Positions 31,138 through 41,221 of a stretch of DNA of 64,000 nt are shown one piece after another (positions within the stretch are counted from its first letter, which is position 1; every line of letters starts with the position of its first letter). This DNA is from Microvirga sp. ACRRW. Lineage in GTDB: Bacteria; Pseudomonadota; Alphaproteobacteria; Rhizobiales; Beijerinckiaceae. Where the stretch lies: contig NZ_JAKRNJ010000006.1 of NCBI RefSeq assembly GCF_022346925.1, forward strand, positions 124,001 to 188,000, read 5' to 3'. The notes beneath the pieces were generated by a model. That model was not told the DNA's origin and made no database searches. It saw only the letters and a list, made by a program, of their open reading frames with translations. The translations under genes and the position numbers were made by a program.

Positions 31138-32382
31138 CTATGGTAAAACTGCGGCAGCCCCCTGCCGGGCGAGGCGCGGCGCGAAAAATCGGTCCACGGC
31201 CACGCTCATGGCCGTCACCATCTTTCCACGCCATTCTTCCGACATCAGCAGGTCGAGATCCTGCTTGCTGGACAGGTAGCCCAGCTCCACCAGGACGGAG
31301 GGCACGTCATGGGCCCGAAGCACCTGGAAGCGGGCTTGGCGGTGTGGGTTCTTGTTCATGCGAGCGATCGAATCGAACTGCCCCACAAGGCGGGTCGCAA
31401 AGCCGTGGGAAAAGCTGCGGGTCTCGCGCAAGGTCAGGTCCACCAGGATATCGGACACGTCATCCGGCATGTCGGTGCTCTCGACGCCTGCTACCGCGTC
31501 AGCCTTGTTCTCGCGCTCGGCGAGCCGGGCGGAATCGGCGTCGGAGGCCCTCTCCGCCCCTGTATAGACCGTCAGACCCCGCACCTCCTGCCCGCCGGAG
31601 ATCGAATCCGCATGGATGGAGATGAAAAGGTCGGCCTGGACGCTTCGAGCGGCGCGGACCCGGTCTCCGAGGGAGATGAATACGTCCTTGTCGCGGGTCA
31701 TCACGACCTTGTACCGCCCGCTCGCCTCCAGGGCCTTCTGCAGCTTCTGGGCGAAGGAAAGGACGAGATCCTTCTCGAAGGTTCCGTTGATCGCGTTGGC
31801 GCCGGGGTCGATGCCGCCATGGCCGGGGTCGATCACGATGACGGGACGCGCGTCCTTCGCGGCTGGGACAGGCTCCACGGCAGCACTCTTGGCCGCCTTG
31901 GCCGCGCTGTCGGCTGCGGCGCGGTGGAAACTGTCGCGCTCCGTGCGGGTGAGTTCGATAGTCAGGAGAGTCGTGCCGCCGGCGGCATTGGCATCCACCG
32001 TCATCCCGGTGACGGTTGCCGGCTGGGCCAGATCCATCACGACTCGGGAGCGGCCAGGAGCGAACAGGCCATAGCGGTACGAAGAAATGAGACCCGCCTT
32101 CTGGCGCCCGGAATCCGGCGGCAGGTGGAATGCCACCTCCGGCAGGTCGATGATCAGCCGGTCGGGCCGCTCCATGAGCGATGCCTGGGCCGTCACAGGC
32201 TTGGAAAGGGAGATTCTGAACCGGGTCTTGGCTCCGTCCACCTCCACGGAGACGTCGGCCGCGACAATCGCCGCGCCGACCTTGCCGTCATTCCCATTGG
32301 CCCAGGCGGAACCTCCCCCGATGGCGACGAACATCGCCAGGAGGCCAGCGCAGACCAGGCATAGGAAGGGTTTGATTCTCAT
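31138..32382 (-). CDS. amiC: N-acetylmuramoyl-L-alanine amidase with AMIN domain (AmiC type)
   Basis: A 414-residue periplasmic amidase that splits septal peptidoglycan. A signal peptide (MRIKPFLCLVCAGLL...GSAWA) is followed by an AMIN domain (about 40-140, with RPDRLIIDLPEV) that targets the septum or peptidoglycan. The Amidase_3 domain starts near residue 180. Zinc ligands and catalytic residues are visible in VIDPGHGGIDPG, FEKDLVLSFA, FISIHADS and SVLVELGYLSS. It lies 147 bp upstream of ponA and is divergent from rne. Confidence 0.94.
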   Translation of the reverse strand: MRIKPFLCLVCAGLLAMFVAIGGGSAWANGNDGKVGAAIVAADVSVEVDGAKTRFRISLSKPVTAQASLMERPDRLIIDLPEVAFHLPPDSGRQKAGLISSYRYGLFAPGRSRVVMDLAQPATVTGMTVDANAAGGTTLLTIELTRTERDSFHRAAADSAAKAAKSAAVEPVPAAKDARPVIVIDPGHGGIDPGANAINGTFEKDLVLSFAQKLQKALEASGRYKVVMTRDKDVFISLGDRVRAARSVQADLFISIHADSISGGQEVRGLTVYTGAERASDADSARLAERENKADAVAGVESTDMPDDVSDILVDLTLRETRSFSHGFATRLVGQFDSIARMNKNPHRQARFQVLRAHDVPSVLVELGYLSSKQDLDLLMSEEWRGKMVTAMSVAVDRFFAPRLARQGAAAVLP

Positions 32383-32989
32383 GGCGGAGCTGGAGTTTCG
32401 GGCCTCCTTCCTTATCCAATACTCGGTCCTTGGTTAACGAAGCTTCTCCCTGAAACGCTCGATATCGCGACTCTGTTGCATTAACGACACAGACTTCAGC
32501 ATCTTGCCAAATGCCCCTTTCGCTCTGTAATGATCAATGACCCCGCCCGGCATGGCCGAATCTGACGGCGGACCCGAGGAGACGGTTGTGTTGACCGATC
32601 CTCCGGGGACCCCGTCACCCTCGACAGGCGCCTGGAAGGGGTCATGGCGATGCAGATCGCCGCACTTTTCCGGTGGCAGGACCCTGTCCGGCTCACCGTT
32701 TCCTAGAAAGGGCCGTCTTGAATGGTTGCATACACGAAGTCAGCACTGACTCTCGTCGCGGCACCATTCGCAGCGCGCATTTCTTTTCGCGCACGCCCTT
32801 ACCCAACCTCATCCGGCTCAAAGCCGTTTCGTTTCAACCCAGAATGCGCCCCTCTGAGGCGCACGATGGCGATCGACAGCAATCCGAACGCAATTCCAGC
32901 CCGCCGCCTTCTCTTGCGGCGTGCCCCTCCGCCTTCAACGCGGCCACTGCCTCAGGTCCTGCCCTCGGTCGCCATGTCGAGAGTTCAAC
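32383..32989. other. 607-bp gap between the amidase and rne; probable long rne leader
   Basis: I find no convincing gene here. The reading frames crossing 32673-33140 have rne-antisense or out-of-frame character and no good start signal. An A+T-richer stretch at 32420-32530 is the likeliest promoter zone for the divergent genes. If rne transcription begins there, its 5' leader would be 400-500 nt, in keeping with the long autoregulatory leaders known for RNase E genes. I could not assign a specific fold. Confidence 0.5.
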
Positions 32990-35635
32990 ATGGCAAACAA
33001 GATGCTCATCGATGCCTCCCACCCGGAAGAAACCCGGGTTGTGGTGGTACGCGGTCAGAAGGTCGAAGAATTCGACTTCGAATCCGCTAACCGGAAGCAG
33101 CTGCGCGGGAATATCTACCTCGCAAAAGTCACTCGCGTAGAGCCGTCGCTGCAGGCGGCCTTCGTCGAGTACGGCGGAAATCGCCACGGATTCCTCGCCT
33201 TCAGCGAAATCCATCCCGATTACTACCAGATCCCGGTCGCCGACCGTCAGGCCCTGCTCGAAGCCGAAGCCGAGGCTCAGGCCGAGGAGGAGCGCGAGGA
33301 AGAGCGTCGCCGCAGCCGCGGCCGCCGTGGCCGCTCCTCGCAGCGTCGTGCGCGCAACGATGAATCGGTCGTTTCCTCCGAGGCCGAAGCCGGCACGGAA
33401 GAAGGCACCGAGGCTCAGGCTGCGTCGGAAGGCCAGCTTCCTGCGGAAGGTACCGACGAGACCATCGACCTGATCGCCGCCGGCGGCGATTTCGAAGCCG
33501 CGTCCGGAGAGCTGACCGAGGCTGCCGATGCCACCGTGTCGGAAGCCGTCGCCTCCTCTTCGGAGGAAGCGTCCGAGGACGACGAGTCCGAGGACGGCGA
33601 TGAGGACGAGGAAGAGGGTGACGAGCACGCCGAGGGCGATGACGAGGACCACGTCGAGCAGCTCGGCGGCGGCGATGCGCTGGAAGATCTTCCCCCGCGT
33701 CGCACCCCGCGCAAGCAGTACAAGATCCAGGAAGTCATCAAGCGCCGCCAGATCCTGCTGGTCCAGGTCGTGAAGGAAGAGCGCGGCAACAAGGGCGCCG
33801 CTCTCACCACCTACCTGTCGCTCGCTGGCCGCTACTCGGTGCTCATGCCCAACACGGGCCGTGGCGGTGGAATCTCGCGCAAGATCACCAACGCCGCCGA
33901 CCGCAAGCGCCTGAAGGAAATCGCCCAGGAGTTGGAGGTGCCCGAGGGAATGGGCATCATCCTGCGCACGGCCGGTGCTTCCCGCACCAAGCCGGAAATC
34001 AAGCGCGACTACGAATATCTCATGCGCCTCTGGGAGAGCGTGCGCGAGCTGACCCTCAACTCGGCCGCTCCCGCGCTCGTCTACGAGGAAGGCTCGCTCA
34101 TCAAGCGCGCCATCCGCGATCTCTACAACAAGGAGATCGACGACATCATGGTCTCCGGCGAGGAAGGCTATCGCGAGGCCAAGGACTTCATGCGCATGCT
34201 CATGCCGAGCCATAGCAAGATCGTCCAGCCCTACCGCGAGCCGCAGCCGCTCTTTGCGAAGCACGGTGTCGAAGCCCAGCTCGACGCGATGTTCTCCAAC
34301 GTCGTGACGCTAAAATCCGGTGGCTATCTCGTCATCAACCCGACGGAAGCGCTGGTCTCCATCGACGTGAACTCGGGACGCTCGACCCGCGAGCACAACA
34401 TCGAGGACACGGCGCTGCGCACGAACCTCGAAGCGGCCGAGGAAGTCGCGCGGCAGCTGCGCCTGCGCGACCTCGCCGGCCTCGTGGTCATCGACTTCAT
34501 CGACATGGAAGAGAAGCGCAACAACCGCGCTGTCGAGAAGAAGCTGAACGAGTGCCTGAAGAACGACCGCGCCCGCATCCAGGTGGGCCGCATCTCGCCC
34601 TTCGGCCTTCTCGAAATGTCGCGCCAGCGCATCCGCACCGGCGTGCTCGAATCCTCCTCCGTCCCCTGCCCGCACTGCGCCGGCACAGGCGTCGTCCGCT
34701 CGACGCCGTCGGTGGCGCTGCACGTGCTGCGCGCGATCGAGGAAACCCTCATCAAGAATGCCGGCTACAACCTCATCATCCGCACGCGGATGGAGGCGGC
34801 CTTCTACATCCTCAACCAGAAGCGCATTCACCTGCGCGAGCTGGAAAACCGCTTCGGCGTGATGATCTCCGTCGTGGCGGATGACACGCTGACCGGCACC
34901 ACCAACTACGCCATCGACCGGGGCGAGCCTGCTCTCCGCCTCGAGCATAAGTCCGCCGCCACCGGCATCCAGATCGACGCCATCGCGCCGATCGACGTGG
35001 TGGAAGAGGACGAGCCCGAGATCGAAGCTGAGGCCGAGGACGAGGCCGAAGAGGAAGCCGGCGCGTCCGAGGAAGGCCGCGAGGATGGCGAAGGCAATGG
35101 CCGCCGCCGCCGCCGCCGTCGTCGTCGTCGTGGGCGCGACCGTGAGGCCTCCGCAGATTCCGCACAGGGCGAGGATGGCTCCGAGGATGAAGCATCCGAG
35201 GGCGCTGAGCAGGAAGGCGCTGAAGCAGCCGGCGATGAGAACGAAGCCGCTGACGGTTCGGAATCGGCGGAAGAGCGCAACCGCCGCCGCCGTCGCCGGG
35301 GCCGCCGTGGCGGTCGCGGTCGCGGCCGCGACGAGGCCGCCGAGACCTTTGCGACGGAAGAAGGCTTTGTGGCTGCCACTGAGGCTGTCGCGGAAGCCGT
35401 CGGCACCTTGGACGAGCCTGCGAGCGAACCCGTTCCTGCACCTGTTCCTGTCGCATCGGAAGAGCGCATCGAGACGAAGCCTGCTCGTCAGCCTGCCGAG
35501 GAGCCTGTCGCGGAAGCACCGCGCCCCGTGATCCCCGAGCCGGAACCGGTTGCCGTGGTCCTCACACCGGAGGATCCGAACCGCCCCAAGCGCGCTGGCT
35601 GGTGGTCCAAGGCCAAGTCGGTCCTGGGCGGCTAA
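32990..35635 (+). CDS. rne: Ribonuclease E
   Basis: An 881-residue endoribonuclease for mRNA decay and rRNA/tRNA processing. It starts MANKMLIDASHPEETRVVVV. The S1 domain (from about 36, NIYLAKVTRVEPSLQAAFVEYG) is split by an acidic, Glu/Asp/Ala-rich insertion at about 90-230. The catalytic DNase I-like domain has INPTEALVSIDVNSGRST and DFIDMEE with the metal-binding aspartates. The zinc link is CPHCAGTG near residue 559. The C-terminal 200 residues alternate acidic and Arg-rich runs and probably form the degradosome scaffold and RNA-binding arm. The upstream in-frame extension to 32921 lacks family support. Confidence 0.95.
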   Translation: MANKMLIDASHPEETRVVVVRGQKVEEFDFESANRKQLRGNIYLAKVTRVEPSLQAAFVEYGGNRHGFLAFSEIHPDYYQIPVADRQALLEAEAEAQAEEEREEERRRSRGRRGRSSQRRARNDESVVSSEAEAGTEEGTEAQAASEGQLPAEGTDETIDLIAAGGDFEAASGELTEAADATVSEAVASSSEEASEDDESEDGDEDEEEGDEHAEGDDEDHVEQLGGGDALEDLPPRRTPRKQYKIQEVIKRRQILLVQVVKEERGNKGAALTTYLSLAGRYSVLMPNTGRGGGISRKITNAADRKRLKEIAQELEVPEGMGIILRTAGASRTKPEIKRDYEYLMRLWESVRELTLNSAAPALVYEEGSLIKRAIRDLYNKEIDDIMVSGEEGYREAKDFMRMLMPSHSKIVQPYREPQPLFAKHGVEAQLDAMFSNVVTLKSGGYLVINPTEALVSIDVNSGRSTREHNIEDTALRTNLEAAEEVARQLRLRDLAGLVVIDFIDMEEKRNNRAVEKKLNECLKNDRARIQVGRISPFGLLEMSRQRIRTGVLESSSVPCPHCAGTGVVRSTPSVALHVLRAIEETLIKNAGYNLIIRTRMEAAFYILNQKRIHLRELENRFGVMISVVADDTLTGTTNYAIDRGEPALRLEHKSAATGIQIDAIAPIDVVEEDEPEIEAEAEDEAEEEAGASEEGREDGEGNGRRRRRRRRRRGRDREASADSAQGEDGSEDEASEGAEQEGAEAAGDENEAADGSESAEERNRRRRRRGRRGGRGRGRDEAAETFATEEGFVAATEAVAEAVGTLDEPASEPVPAPVPVASEERIETKPARQPAEEPVAEAPRPVIPEPEPVAVVLTPEDPNRPKRAGWWSKAKSVLGG

Positions 35636-35643
35636 TCAAAAAC

Positions 35644-35674
35644 AAAAAAGCCCGGCGCAATGCCGGGCTTTTTT
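35644..35674. terminator. Bidirectional terminator
   Basis: Stem AAGCCCGGC / GCCGGGCTT, extended by A6/T6 pairing, around GCAAT. It lies between the convergent rne and aminotransferase genes. Confidence 0.93.
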
Positions 35675-35689
35675 GTTGATCCAAGAAGT

Positions 35690-36871
35690 CTACCTCAACC
35701 ACCCCTTCAACCGCTCCACTGTCTCGCGGCAATCGTTCTCCGATCCCGCGAAAGACAGCCGCATGTAGTGAGATCCCTCGATGGGGTCGAAATCGAGGCC
35801 GGGGGTCGCGGCAACGCCCGTCTCTTCCAGCATGCGTTTGCAGAAGCCGATGGAGTCGTTCGTGTAACGGGCGATATCGGCGTAGATGTAGAACGCGCCG
35901 TCCACCGGATGCATGTCGGTGATGCCAGCTTTGGGCAGTTCCTCCAGCAGATAGGCGCGGTTACGCGCATAGCCCACCTTCACGGCCTCCAGCTCCTCTG
36001 CCGCATCGAAGGCCGCCAAGGCCGCGACCTGCGAGAGATAGGGCGGCGAGATATAGAGGTTCTGCGCCAGCCGCTCGATGGGGCGCACGAGCCGCTCGGG
36101 CACAACGATCCAGCCAATGCGCCAGCCGGTCATGCAGTAGTATTTAGAGAACGAGTTGATGACCACGGCATCGTCGTCGGAGGAGAGCGCGGTCGAAGCC
36201 GCCTCGCTGTAGGTCAGGCCGTGATAGATCTCGTCCGAGACGAACCAGAGGCCGAGGCGGCGGCAGGTTTCGCCGAGTTCGGCCAGCGCCTTTTGCCCGA
36301 TCATGGTACCGGAGGGGTTTGCCGGGCTCATGGCGAGAATGCCGTGGAGCGGCTTTTCCGCATGCGCCTTCTCGATGGCCTTGGCCGTCATGATCCAGCC
36401 ATCCGCCTTGGCGAGCGGGATCGTGACCGGCTCGATGCCGAGCGCCTCGAGAATGTTGCGGTACGCCGGATAGCCCGGCGCCGTGATCGCGACACGCTGG
36501 CCCGCATCGAAGAGGCTCAGGAAAGCCAGCACGAAACCCGCAGAGGAACCGGTCGTGACGACCACACGCTCGGGCGCGATGGAGACGCCGTAAGCATCCC
36601 GGTAATGCCTCGCGATCCGCTCCCTGAGAGCCGAAATGCCGAGGGCTTCCGTGTAGCCGATTCGCCCGAGATCCAGCGCGGCCTTGGCCGCCTCGCGGGC
36701 GGCGCGGGGAGCGGGCGCGGAGGGCTGGCCCACCTCCATGTGGATCACGCTGTCCCCTCGCCTTTCTTTCGCCGCAGCGGCACTCAACACATCCATGGCC
36801 AGGAAGGACGAGACACGCTCCATGCGGCGGGCGATGACGGGCTGGGTCGAGTCGGCGAGCAATTTTGTCAT
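35690..36871 (-). CDS. PLP-dependent aminotransferase, class I/II
   Basis: A 393-residue fold-type I aminotransferase. The PLP lysine is in VINSFSKYYCMTGWRIGW near residue 235, with TTGSSAGFVLAF, MSPANPSGTMIG and VSDEIYHGL as the other cofactor and substrate contacts, and LSFAGSENDC near the C-terminus holding the substrate-carboxylate Arg region. It belongs to the aspartate/aromatic/valine-pyruvate group, but substrate cannot be decided. No biosynthetic neighbour helps. It converges on rne. Confidence 0.9.
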   Translation of the reverse strand: MTKLLADSTQPVIARRMERVSSFLAMDVLSAAAAKERRGDSVIHMEVGQPSAPAPRAAREAAKAALDLGRIGYTEALGISALRERIARHYRDAYGVSIAPERVVVTTGSSAGFVLAFLSLFDAGQRVAITAPGYPAYRNILEALGIEPVTIPLAKADGWIMTAKAIEKAHAEKPLHGILAMSPANPSGTMIGQKALAELGETCRRLGLWFVSDEIYHGLTYSEAASTALSSDDDAVVINSFSKYYCMTGWRIGWIVVPERLVRPIERLAQNLYISPPYLSQVAALAAFDAAEELEAVKVGYARNRAYLLEELPKAGITDMHPVDGAFYIYADIARYTNDSIGFCKRMLEETGVAATPGLDFDPIEGSHYMRLSFAGSENDCRETVERLKGWLR

Positions 36872-36921
36872 GGATAAGCTTCGTAGCTTGCCGGGAAGCC
36901 TGCCTCAAGACGCTTCATCAA

Positions 36922-37023
36922 GTGTCATTCCCGGCCGGAGCGCAGCGAAGGGGAAGGGAATCCACGATCACGCTCTGCGCTATGGATCCCCTTCCCTCGC
37001 CTTCGGCTCGCCGGGGATGACAC
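36922..37023. repeat. Dispersed palindromic repeat upstream of the aminotransferase
   Basis: Ends GTGTCATTCCCGG and CCGGGGATGACAC are near-perfect inverted repeats. Inner arms GGGGAAGGGAATCCA and TGGATCCCCTTCCC also pair. It lies in the 243-bp gap between divergent genes. Confidence 0.8.
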
Positions 37024-37114
37024 GCGAGGGTGAACGAAGGCGTGATTTGACGCCGCACTCCTCAAGCCGCTAACTCGCACCAGATTTTATCGAAAGCTCC
37101 GCAAAGGACCGGAT

Positions 37115-37894
37115 ATGCGTTTCCCGCTTCTCAAAACCTTCCAGGCCTTGGCCCTGCTCGGCACGCTTGCCGTCGCCCCGGCAGCTCAGGCGCAGAACGC
37201 CGTCTTCAGCGAGCAACAGAAGCAGGCTATCGGCGAGGTCGTGAAGGAATACCTCCTGAAGAACCCCGAGGTTCTGACCGAGGTCATCAGCGAGCTCGAA
37301 AAGCGTCAGGCCGAAGCTCAGCAGGTGGCCCAGGCCGGCGCTGTGCAGGAAACCAAGCAGACGCTCCTCAATGCACCGCATTCCTATGTGACGGGCAACC
37401 CGTCCGGCGACATCACCCTGGTCGAGTTCTTCGACTACAATTGCGGCTACTGCAAAAAGGCCCTCGCCGACGTGCAGACCCTCATGAAGGCCGACCCGAA
37501 GCTGCGCGTCGTGCTGAAGGACTTCCCCGTTCTCGGACCCGATTCCGTCGAGGCGAGCCGCGTGGCCCTGGCCGTGAAGAACCAGCTGCAGGGCCAGAAG
37601 CTCTTCGACTACCACGTGAAGGTTCTGGAAACCCGCGGCCGGGTGAACGGCGAGCGCGCCATGGCTGTCGCCAAGGAGATGGGCGTCGATATCGCCAAGC
37701 TGCAGAAGGACATGGAGAGCCCCGAGCAGCGTAAAGCCCTTCAAGAGAACATGGCGCTGGGCGACAAGCTGAACCTGACCGGCACCCCCGCCTTCGTCAT
37801 CGGCGAAGCCGTGATCCCCGGTGCCGTCGGCGTCGAGCCCCTGAAGCAGCTCATCGACAACGTCCGCTCCTGCGGCAAGGCGAATTGCGGCTAA
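37115..37894 (+). CDS. Periplasmic DsbA/ScsC-like thiol-disulfide oxidoreductase
   Basis: A 259-residue exported protein. The signal peptide ends near APAAQA. Residues about 28-70 (FSEQQKQAIGEVVKEYLLKNPEVL) form the helical N-terminal region seen in ScsC-type proteins, where it mediates oligomerisation. The DsbA-like domain follows, with active site CGYC in FFDYNCGYCKKAL near residue 110 and the cis-Pro loop in LTGTPAFVIG. This points to disulfide formation or isomerisation in the periplasm. It precedes aroQ by 258 bp. Confidence 0.9.
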   Translation: MRFPLLKTFQALALLGTLAVAPAAQAQNAVFSEQQKQAIGEVVKEYLLKNPEVLTEVISELEKRQAEAQQVAQAGAVQETKQTLLNAPHSYVTGNPSGDITLVEFFDYNCGYCKKALADVQTLMKADPKLRVVLKDFPVLGPDSVEASRVALAVKNQLQGQKLFDYHVKVLETRGRVNGERAMAVAKEMGVDIAKLQKDMESPEQRKALQENMALGDKLNLTGTPAFVIGEAVIPGAVGVEPLKQLIDNVRSCGKANCG

Positions 37895-37903
37895 GGCATC
37901 ACA

Positions 37904-37988
37904 GTCATCCCCGGACTTGTTCTGGGGATCCACGCCTTTAGGATCTGAGCACCAGAGACGTAAATGGCCGGGACAAGCTCGGCCATGG
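37904..37988. repeat. Dispersed palindromic repeat between the dsbA-like gene and aroQ
   Basis: It begins GTCATCCCCGGACTTGTTC with GGGGATCCACG facing it, and ends GGCCGGGACAAGCTCGGCC. It belongs to the GTCAT...CCCGG family but is less symmetric than the other copies. Confidence 0.65.
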
Positions 37989-38152
37989 CAAGGAGCAGAG
38001 CCCGTAAAGGCGCCTATTTGCCCCCTCTTCCCTACGGAAACCCGCTCAAGCCTTGGGAAAGTCCCGCTTTTCCCCTTCCCCCATGCTCGCCTTTTGGCTA
38101 AGAGGGCGTTTCGGCCCCGCCTGGCGGGGCTTTCCGGAACGCTCCTTTTGCG

Positions 38153-38620
38153 ATGATCACCATCCACGTCCTCAACGGACCCAACCTCAACCTGCTCGGC
38201 CGCAGAGAGCCTCAGATTTACGGCAGCACCACGCTTCCGGACATTGAGAAGCTCGTGCGTGAGAAGGCTGAGACCTTGGGAGCGGCGATCACGTTCCGCC
38301 AGTCCAACCATGAAGGACATCTGGTCGACTGGATCCAGGAAGCAGGAGCGCAAGGCGCGGGCATCGTCATCAATGCCGGCGCTTACACCCACACCTCGAT
38401 CGCCTTGCGCGATGCCATCTCCGGCAGCGGCGCTCCGACGGTCGAGATCCATCTTTCCAATGTTCATGCTCGCGAGGGCTTTCGCCATCGCTCGCTCATT
38501 GCACCCGTGTCAGTCGGCGTGATCTGCGGTTTCGGTCCCATGAGCTATCTGCTCGGGGTGGAAGCGGTTCACCGTGTCATGGTCGAGCGGGCCAAGGTCG
38601 CGAAACCTTCCCAGCATTAG
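38153..38620 (+). CDS. aroQ: 3-dehydroquinate dehydratase, type II
   Basis: A 155-residue dodecameric enzyme of the shikimate pathway. Family motifs are complete: [18 protein letters not shown], with the catalytic Tyr and Arg, [15 protein letters not shown], and [17 protein letters not shown], with the catalytic His. Length is typical. It is followed 26 bp later by accB, the conserved alphaproteobacterial aroQ-accBC order. Confidence 0.97.
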   Translation: MITIHVLNGPNLNLLGRREPQIYGSTTLPDIEKLVREKAETLGAAITFRQSNHEGHLVDWIQEAGAQGAGIVINAGAYTHTSIALRDAISGSGAPTVEIHLSNVHAREGFRHRSLIAPVSVGVICGFGPMSYLLGVEAVHRVMVERAKVAKPSQH

Positions 38621-38646
38621 TTCCTCACAATCAAGAGGTGAGCCCC

Positions 38647-39117
38647 ATGGCCAAGGATAATCCTTTCGATCCCGATCTCGTCCGGGAGCTGGCGAACCTG
38701 ATCGCCGATACGAATCTCAGCGAGATCGAAGTGGAGAAGGGCGACCTTCGCATCCGCGTGGCGCGCACCCTGCAGGCGGCTCCCATGATGGTGTCGGCTC
38801 CCGCGGCTCTTGCTCCGGCTCCCGTGGTGGCGCCCCCGCCGGCTGCTGCAGCTGAGGCTGCTGCCAAGCCGGGCGCTCCCCATCCGGGTGCCGTCCTCTC
38901 GCCGATGGTCGGCACCGCCTACCGCAAGCCTTCGCCCGATGCGAAGTCCTTCGTGGAAATCGGTTCCAAGGTCCAGGCCGGCGACAAGGTTCTGCTCGTC
39001 GAGGCCATGAAGACCTTCAACGAGATCGTCGCTCCCCGCGCCGGCACCGTGACCGCCATCTATGTCGAAGACGGAACCCCTGTTGAATACGGCGAACCCC
39101 TCCTCGTCATCGAGTAA
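38647..39117 (+). CDS. accB: Biotin carboxyl carrier protein of acetyl-CoA carboxylase
   Basis: A 156-residue BCCP that carries carboxybiotin between AccC and AccAD at the first step of fatty acid synthesis. A helical N-terminus ([25 protein letters not shown]) is followed by an Ala/Pro linker and the biotinyl domain, with biotin-accepting Lys in [10 protein letters not shown] near residue 120. The frame opens at a GTG (38638), but AGAGGTGA is well placed for ATG 38647. AccC starts 8 bp downstream. Confidence 0.96.
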   Translation: MAKDNPFDPDLVRELANLIADTNLSEIEVEKGDLRIRVARTLQAAPMMVSAPAALAPAPVVAPPPAAAAEAAAKPGAPHPGAVLSPMVGTAYRKPSPDAKSFVEIGSKVQAGDKVLLVEAMKTFNEIVAPRAGTVTAIYVEDGTPVEYGEPLLVIE

Positions 39118-39125
39118 GGCGCGAC

Positions 39126-40484
39126 ATGTTCGATAAGATCCTCATTGCCAACCGAGGCGAGATCGCCCTGCGCATCCTGCGCGCGGCGAAGGAGCTCGGG
39201 ATTGCCACCGTCGCGGTGCATTCCACCGCCGACGCAGACGCCATGCATGTGCGCCTCGCCGATGAGAGCGTGTGCATCGGCCCGCCGGCCGCCCGTGACA
39301 GCTATCTCAACATCCCGGCCTTGATCGCGGCTTGCGAGATCACCGGCGCGGACGCCATCCATCCCGGCTACGGCTTCCTCTCCGAGAATGCCCGCTTCGC
39401 CGAGGTGCTGGAGCACCACCGCATCGCCTTCATCGGCCCCAAGGCGGAGCACATCCGCATCATGGGCGACAAGATCGAGGCGAAGCGCACGGCAAAGCGT
39501 CTCGGCATCCCTTGCGTGCCAGGCTCGGAAGGCGGCATTTCCGATGAAGGCGAGGCCAAGAAGGTCGCGAAAAGCATCGGCTATCCTGTCATCATCAAGG
39601 CTGCCGCCGGCGGCGGCGGTCGCGGCATGAAGGTTGCGCGCAACGAGGAAGACCTCGTTCACGCGCTGCACACCGCCAAGACCGAGGCGAAGGCCGCGTT
39701 CGGAGACGATGCCGTCTATATCGAGAAATATCTCGAGAAGCCGCGTCACATCGAGATCCAGGTTCTCGGCGACGGCAAGGGCAACGCCATTCACCTTGGC
39801 GAGCGCGATTGCTCCCTCCAGCGCCGTCACCAGAAAGTGTGGGAGGAAGGCCCGTCGCCGGCTCTCAACCTCGAGATGCGCGAGCGCATCGGCGGTGTCG
39901 TGGCGAAAGCCATGCAGGAGCTGAAATACGCTGGCGCCGGCACCATCGAGTTCCTCTACGAGGACGGTGAGTTCTACTTCATCGAGATGAATACGCGTAT
40001 TCAGGTGGAGCACCCGGTCACGGAGATGATCACCGGCATCGACCTGGTGAACGAGCAGATCCGTGTCGCCGCAGGCCATCCGCTTTCGGTGACGCAGGCC
40101 GACATCAAGATCGAAGGCCATGCCATCGAGTGCCGCGTGAATGCCGAGCATCCCTCGACCTTCCGCCCCTCGCCGGGCACGATCAGCTACTTCCACCCGC
40201 CGGGCGGTCTCGGCGTGCGCGTCGACTCGGCAGCCTATCAGGGCTACCGCATCCCGCCGCATTACGATTCCCTCGTGGGCAAGCTCATCGTGCATGGCCG
40301 CACCCGCAACGAGTGCCTCATGCGCCTGCGCCGTGCGCTCGACGAGTTCGTGGTCGACGGCGTGGACACGACGCTGCCGCTCTTCCGCACCCTCGTGCGC
40401 AACCCCGACATTCAGAACGGCCAGTACGACATTCACTGGCTCGAGAACTTCCTGAAGACGGGCGGCCTCGCGGACGTGGAATAA
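39126..40484 (+). CDS. accC: Acetyl-CoA carboxylase, biotin carboxylase subunit
   Basis: A 452-residue ATP-grasp enzyme that carboxylates biotin on AccB. Motifs include [32 protein letters not shown], the glycine-rich ATP lid [11 protein letters not shown], the metal-binding [16 protein letters not shown] and [15 protein letters not shown]. Length and motif order are normal. It is translationally close to accB (8 bp). Confidence 0.97.
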   Translation: MFDKILIANRGEIALRILRAAKELGIATVAVHSTADADAMHVRLADESVCIGPPAARDSYLNIPALIAACEITGADAIHPGYGFLSENARFAEVLEHHRIAFIGPKAEHIRIMGDKIEAKRTAKRLGIPCVPGSEGGISDEGEAKKVAKSIGYPVIIKAAAGGGGRGMKVARNEEDLVHALHTAKTEAKAAFGDDAVYIEKYLEKPRHIEIQVLGDGKGNAIHLGERDCSLQRRHQKVWEEGPSPALNLEMRERIGGVVAKAMQELKYAGAGTIEFLYEDGEFYFIEMNTRIQVEHPVTEMITGIDLVNEQIRVAAGHPLSVTQADIKIEGHAIECRVNAEHPSTFRPSPGTISYFHPPGGLGVRVDSAAYQGYRIPPHYDSLVGKLIVHGRTRNECLMRLRRALDEFVVDGVDTTLPLFRTLVRNPDIQNGQYDIHWLENFLKTGGLADVE

Positions 40485-40557
40485 ACTTGTTATAACATCG
40501 GCAGGACTTTACCTTGCGCGGCAAGGGAGGCCCTGCCGATGATTGCAAGCGGGGCAG

Positions 40558-41166
40558 ATGCACATGCCTCGTTTTTTACATGTCGGCTCCGGCCGCTATC
40601 GCAAGCCGCAAACCATTCGCGCCTTTCAGAGCCCCGAATGGGAGGAAGTCTCGCTCGATATCGACAAGAGCGTGAAGCCGGACATCGTCGACAAGCTGCC
40701 GGATCTTGCCAAGGTGGAGTCGAACAGCTTCGACGCGGTCTATTCGAGCCACAGCATCGAACACCTGTACCCGCACGAGGTGCCTGTCGCCCTTAACGCC
40801 TTTCACCGGGTTCTGAAGAGCACCGGCGTTGCGATCATCCGCTGCCCCGATCTGCAGACCATCGGCCAAGCCCTGGCCTCGGGCAAGATCGACGAGCCCC
40901 TTTATGCCAGCAGCATGGGACCCGTCTCAGCCGTCGACATGCTCTATGGCTTCCGTCCGTCCATGGCGAAGGGCAACCTCTACATGGCTCACCACACGGG
41001 CTTTACAGCCAAGACGCTCGGAGATGCCTGCGCGGCCTCCAAGTTTCGCAGCGTCTATTGCCACAGAATGAAGGAGGCCCGTGAGCTGTGGTGCGTCGCA
41101 ACGAAGGCTGCCTTGAGCAAGGAGCAACTCGAACAGGTTGCGAAATTCTGCATCTCCCCGGTCTGA
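40558..41166 (+). CDS. SAM-dependent methyltransferase-like protein (COG4627 type)
   Basis: A protein of about 202 residues. A shortened Rossmann start, FLHVGSGRYRKPQT, serves as motif I and is followed by VSLDIDKSVKPDIVDKL. The segment SSHSIEHLYPHEVPVALNAFHRVLKSTGVAIIRCPD is the typical motif IV-V region of small class I methyltransferases. Substrate is unknown; relatives often sit in polysaccharide loci. ATG 40558 and 40564 are both possible behind GGGG; the frame opens at TTG 40543. It lies between accC and aat, which are usually close neighbours, so it may be an insertion. Confidence 0.75.
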   Translation: MHMPRFLHVGSGRYRKPQTIRAFQSPEWEEVSLDIDKSVKPDIVDKLPDLAKVESNSFDAVYSSHSIEHLYPHEVPVALNAFHRVLKSTGVAIIRCPDLQTIGQALASGKIDEPLYASSMGPVSAVDMLYGFRPSMAKGNLYMAHHTGFTAKTLGDACAASKFRSVYCHRMKEARELWCVATKAALSKEQLEQVAKFCISPV

Positions 41167-41221
41167 CTTCCGGCGCAGTTGTGTCTATTTATGACATGAT
41201 CCCAGTCGGTTATACGAGTCC

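Noticed and set aside
32673..33140. Possible genes upstream of and overlapping rne
   Set aside because: Out of frame with rne, overlapping its conserved S1 coding region, with Arg/Pro/Ser-rich composition typical of shadow frames in high-G+C DNA.
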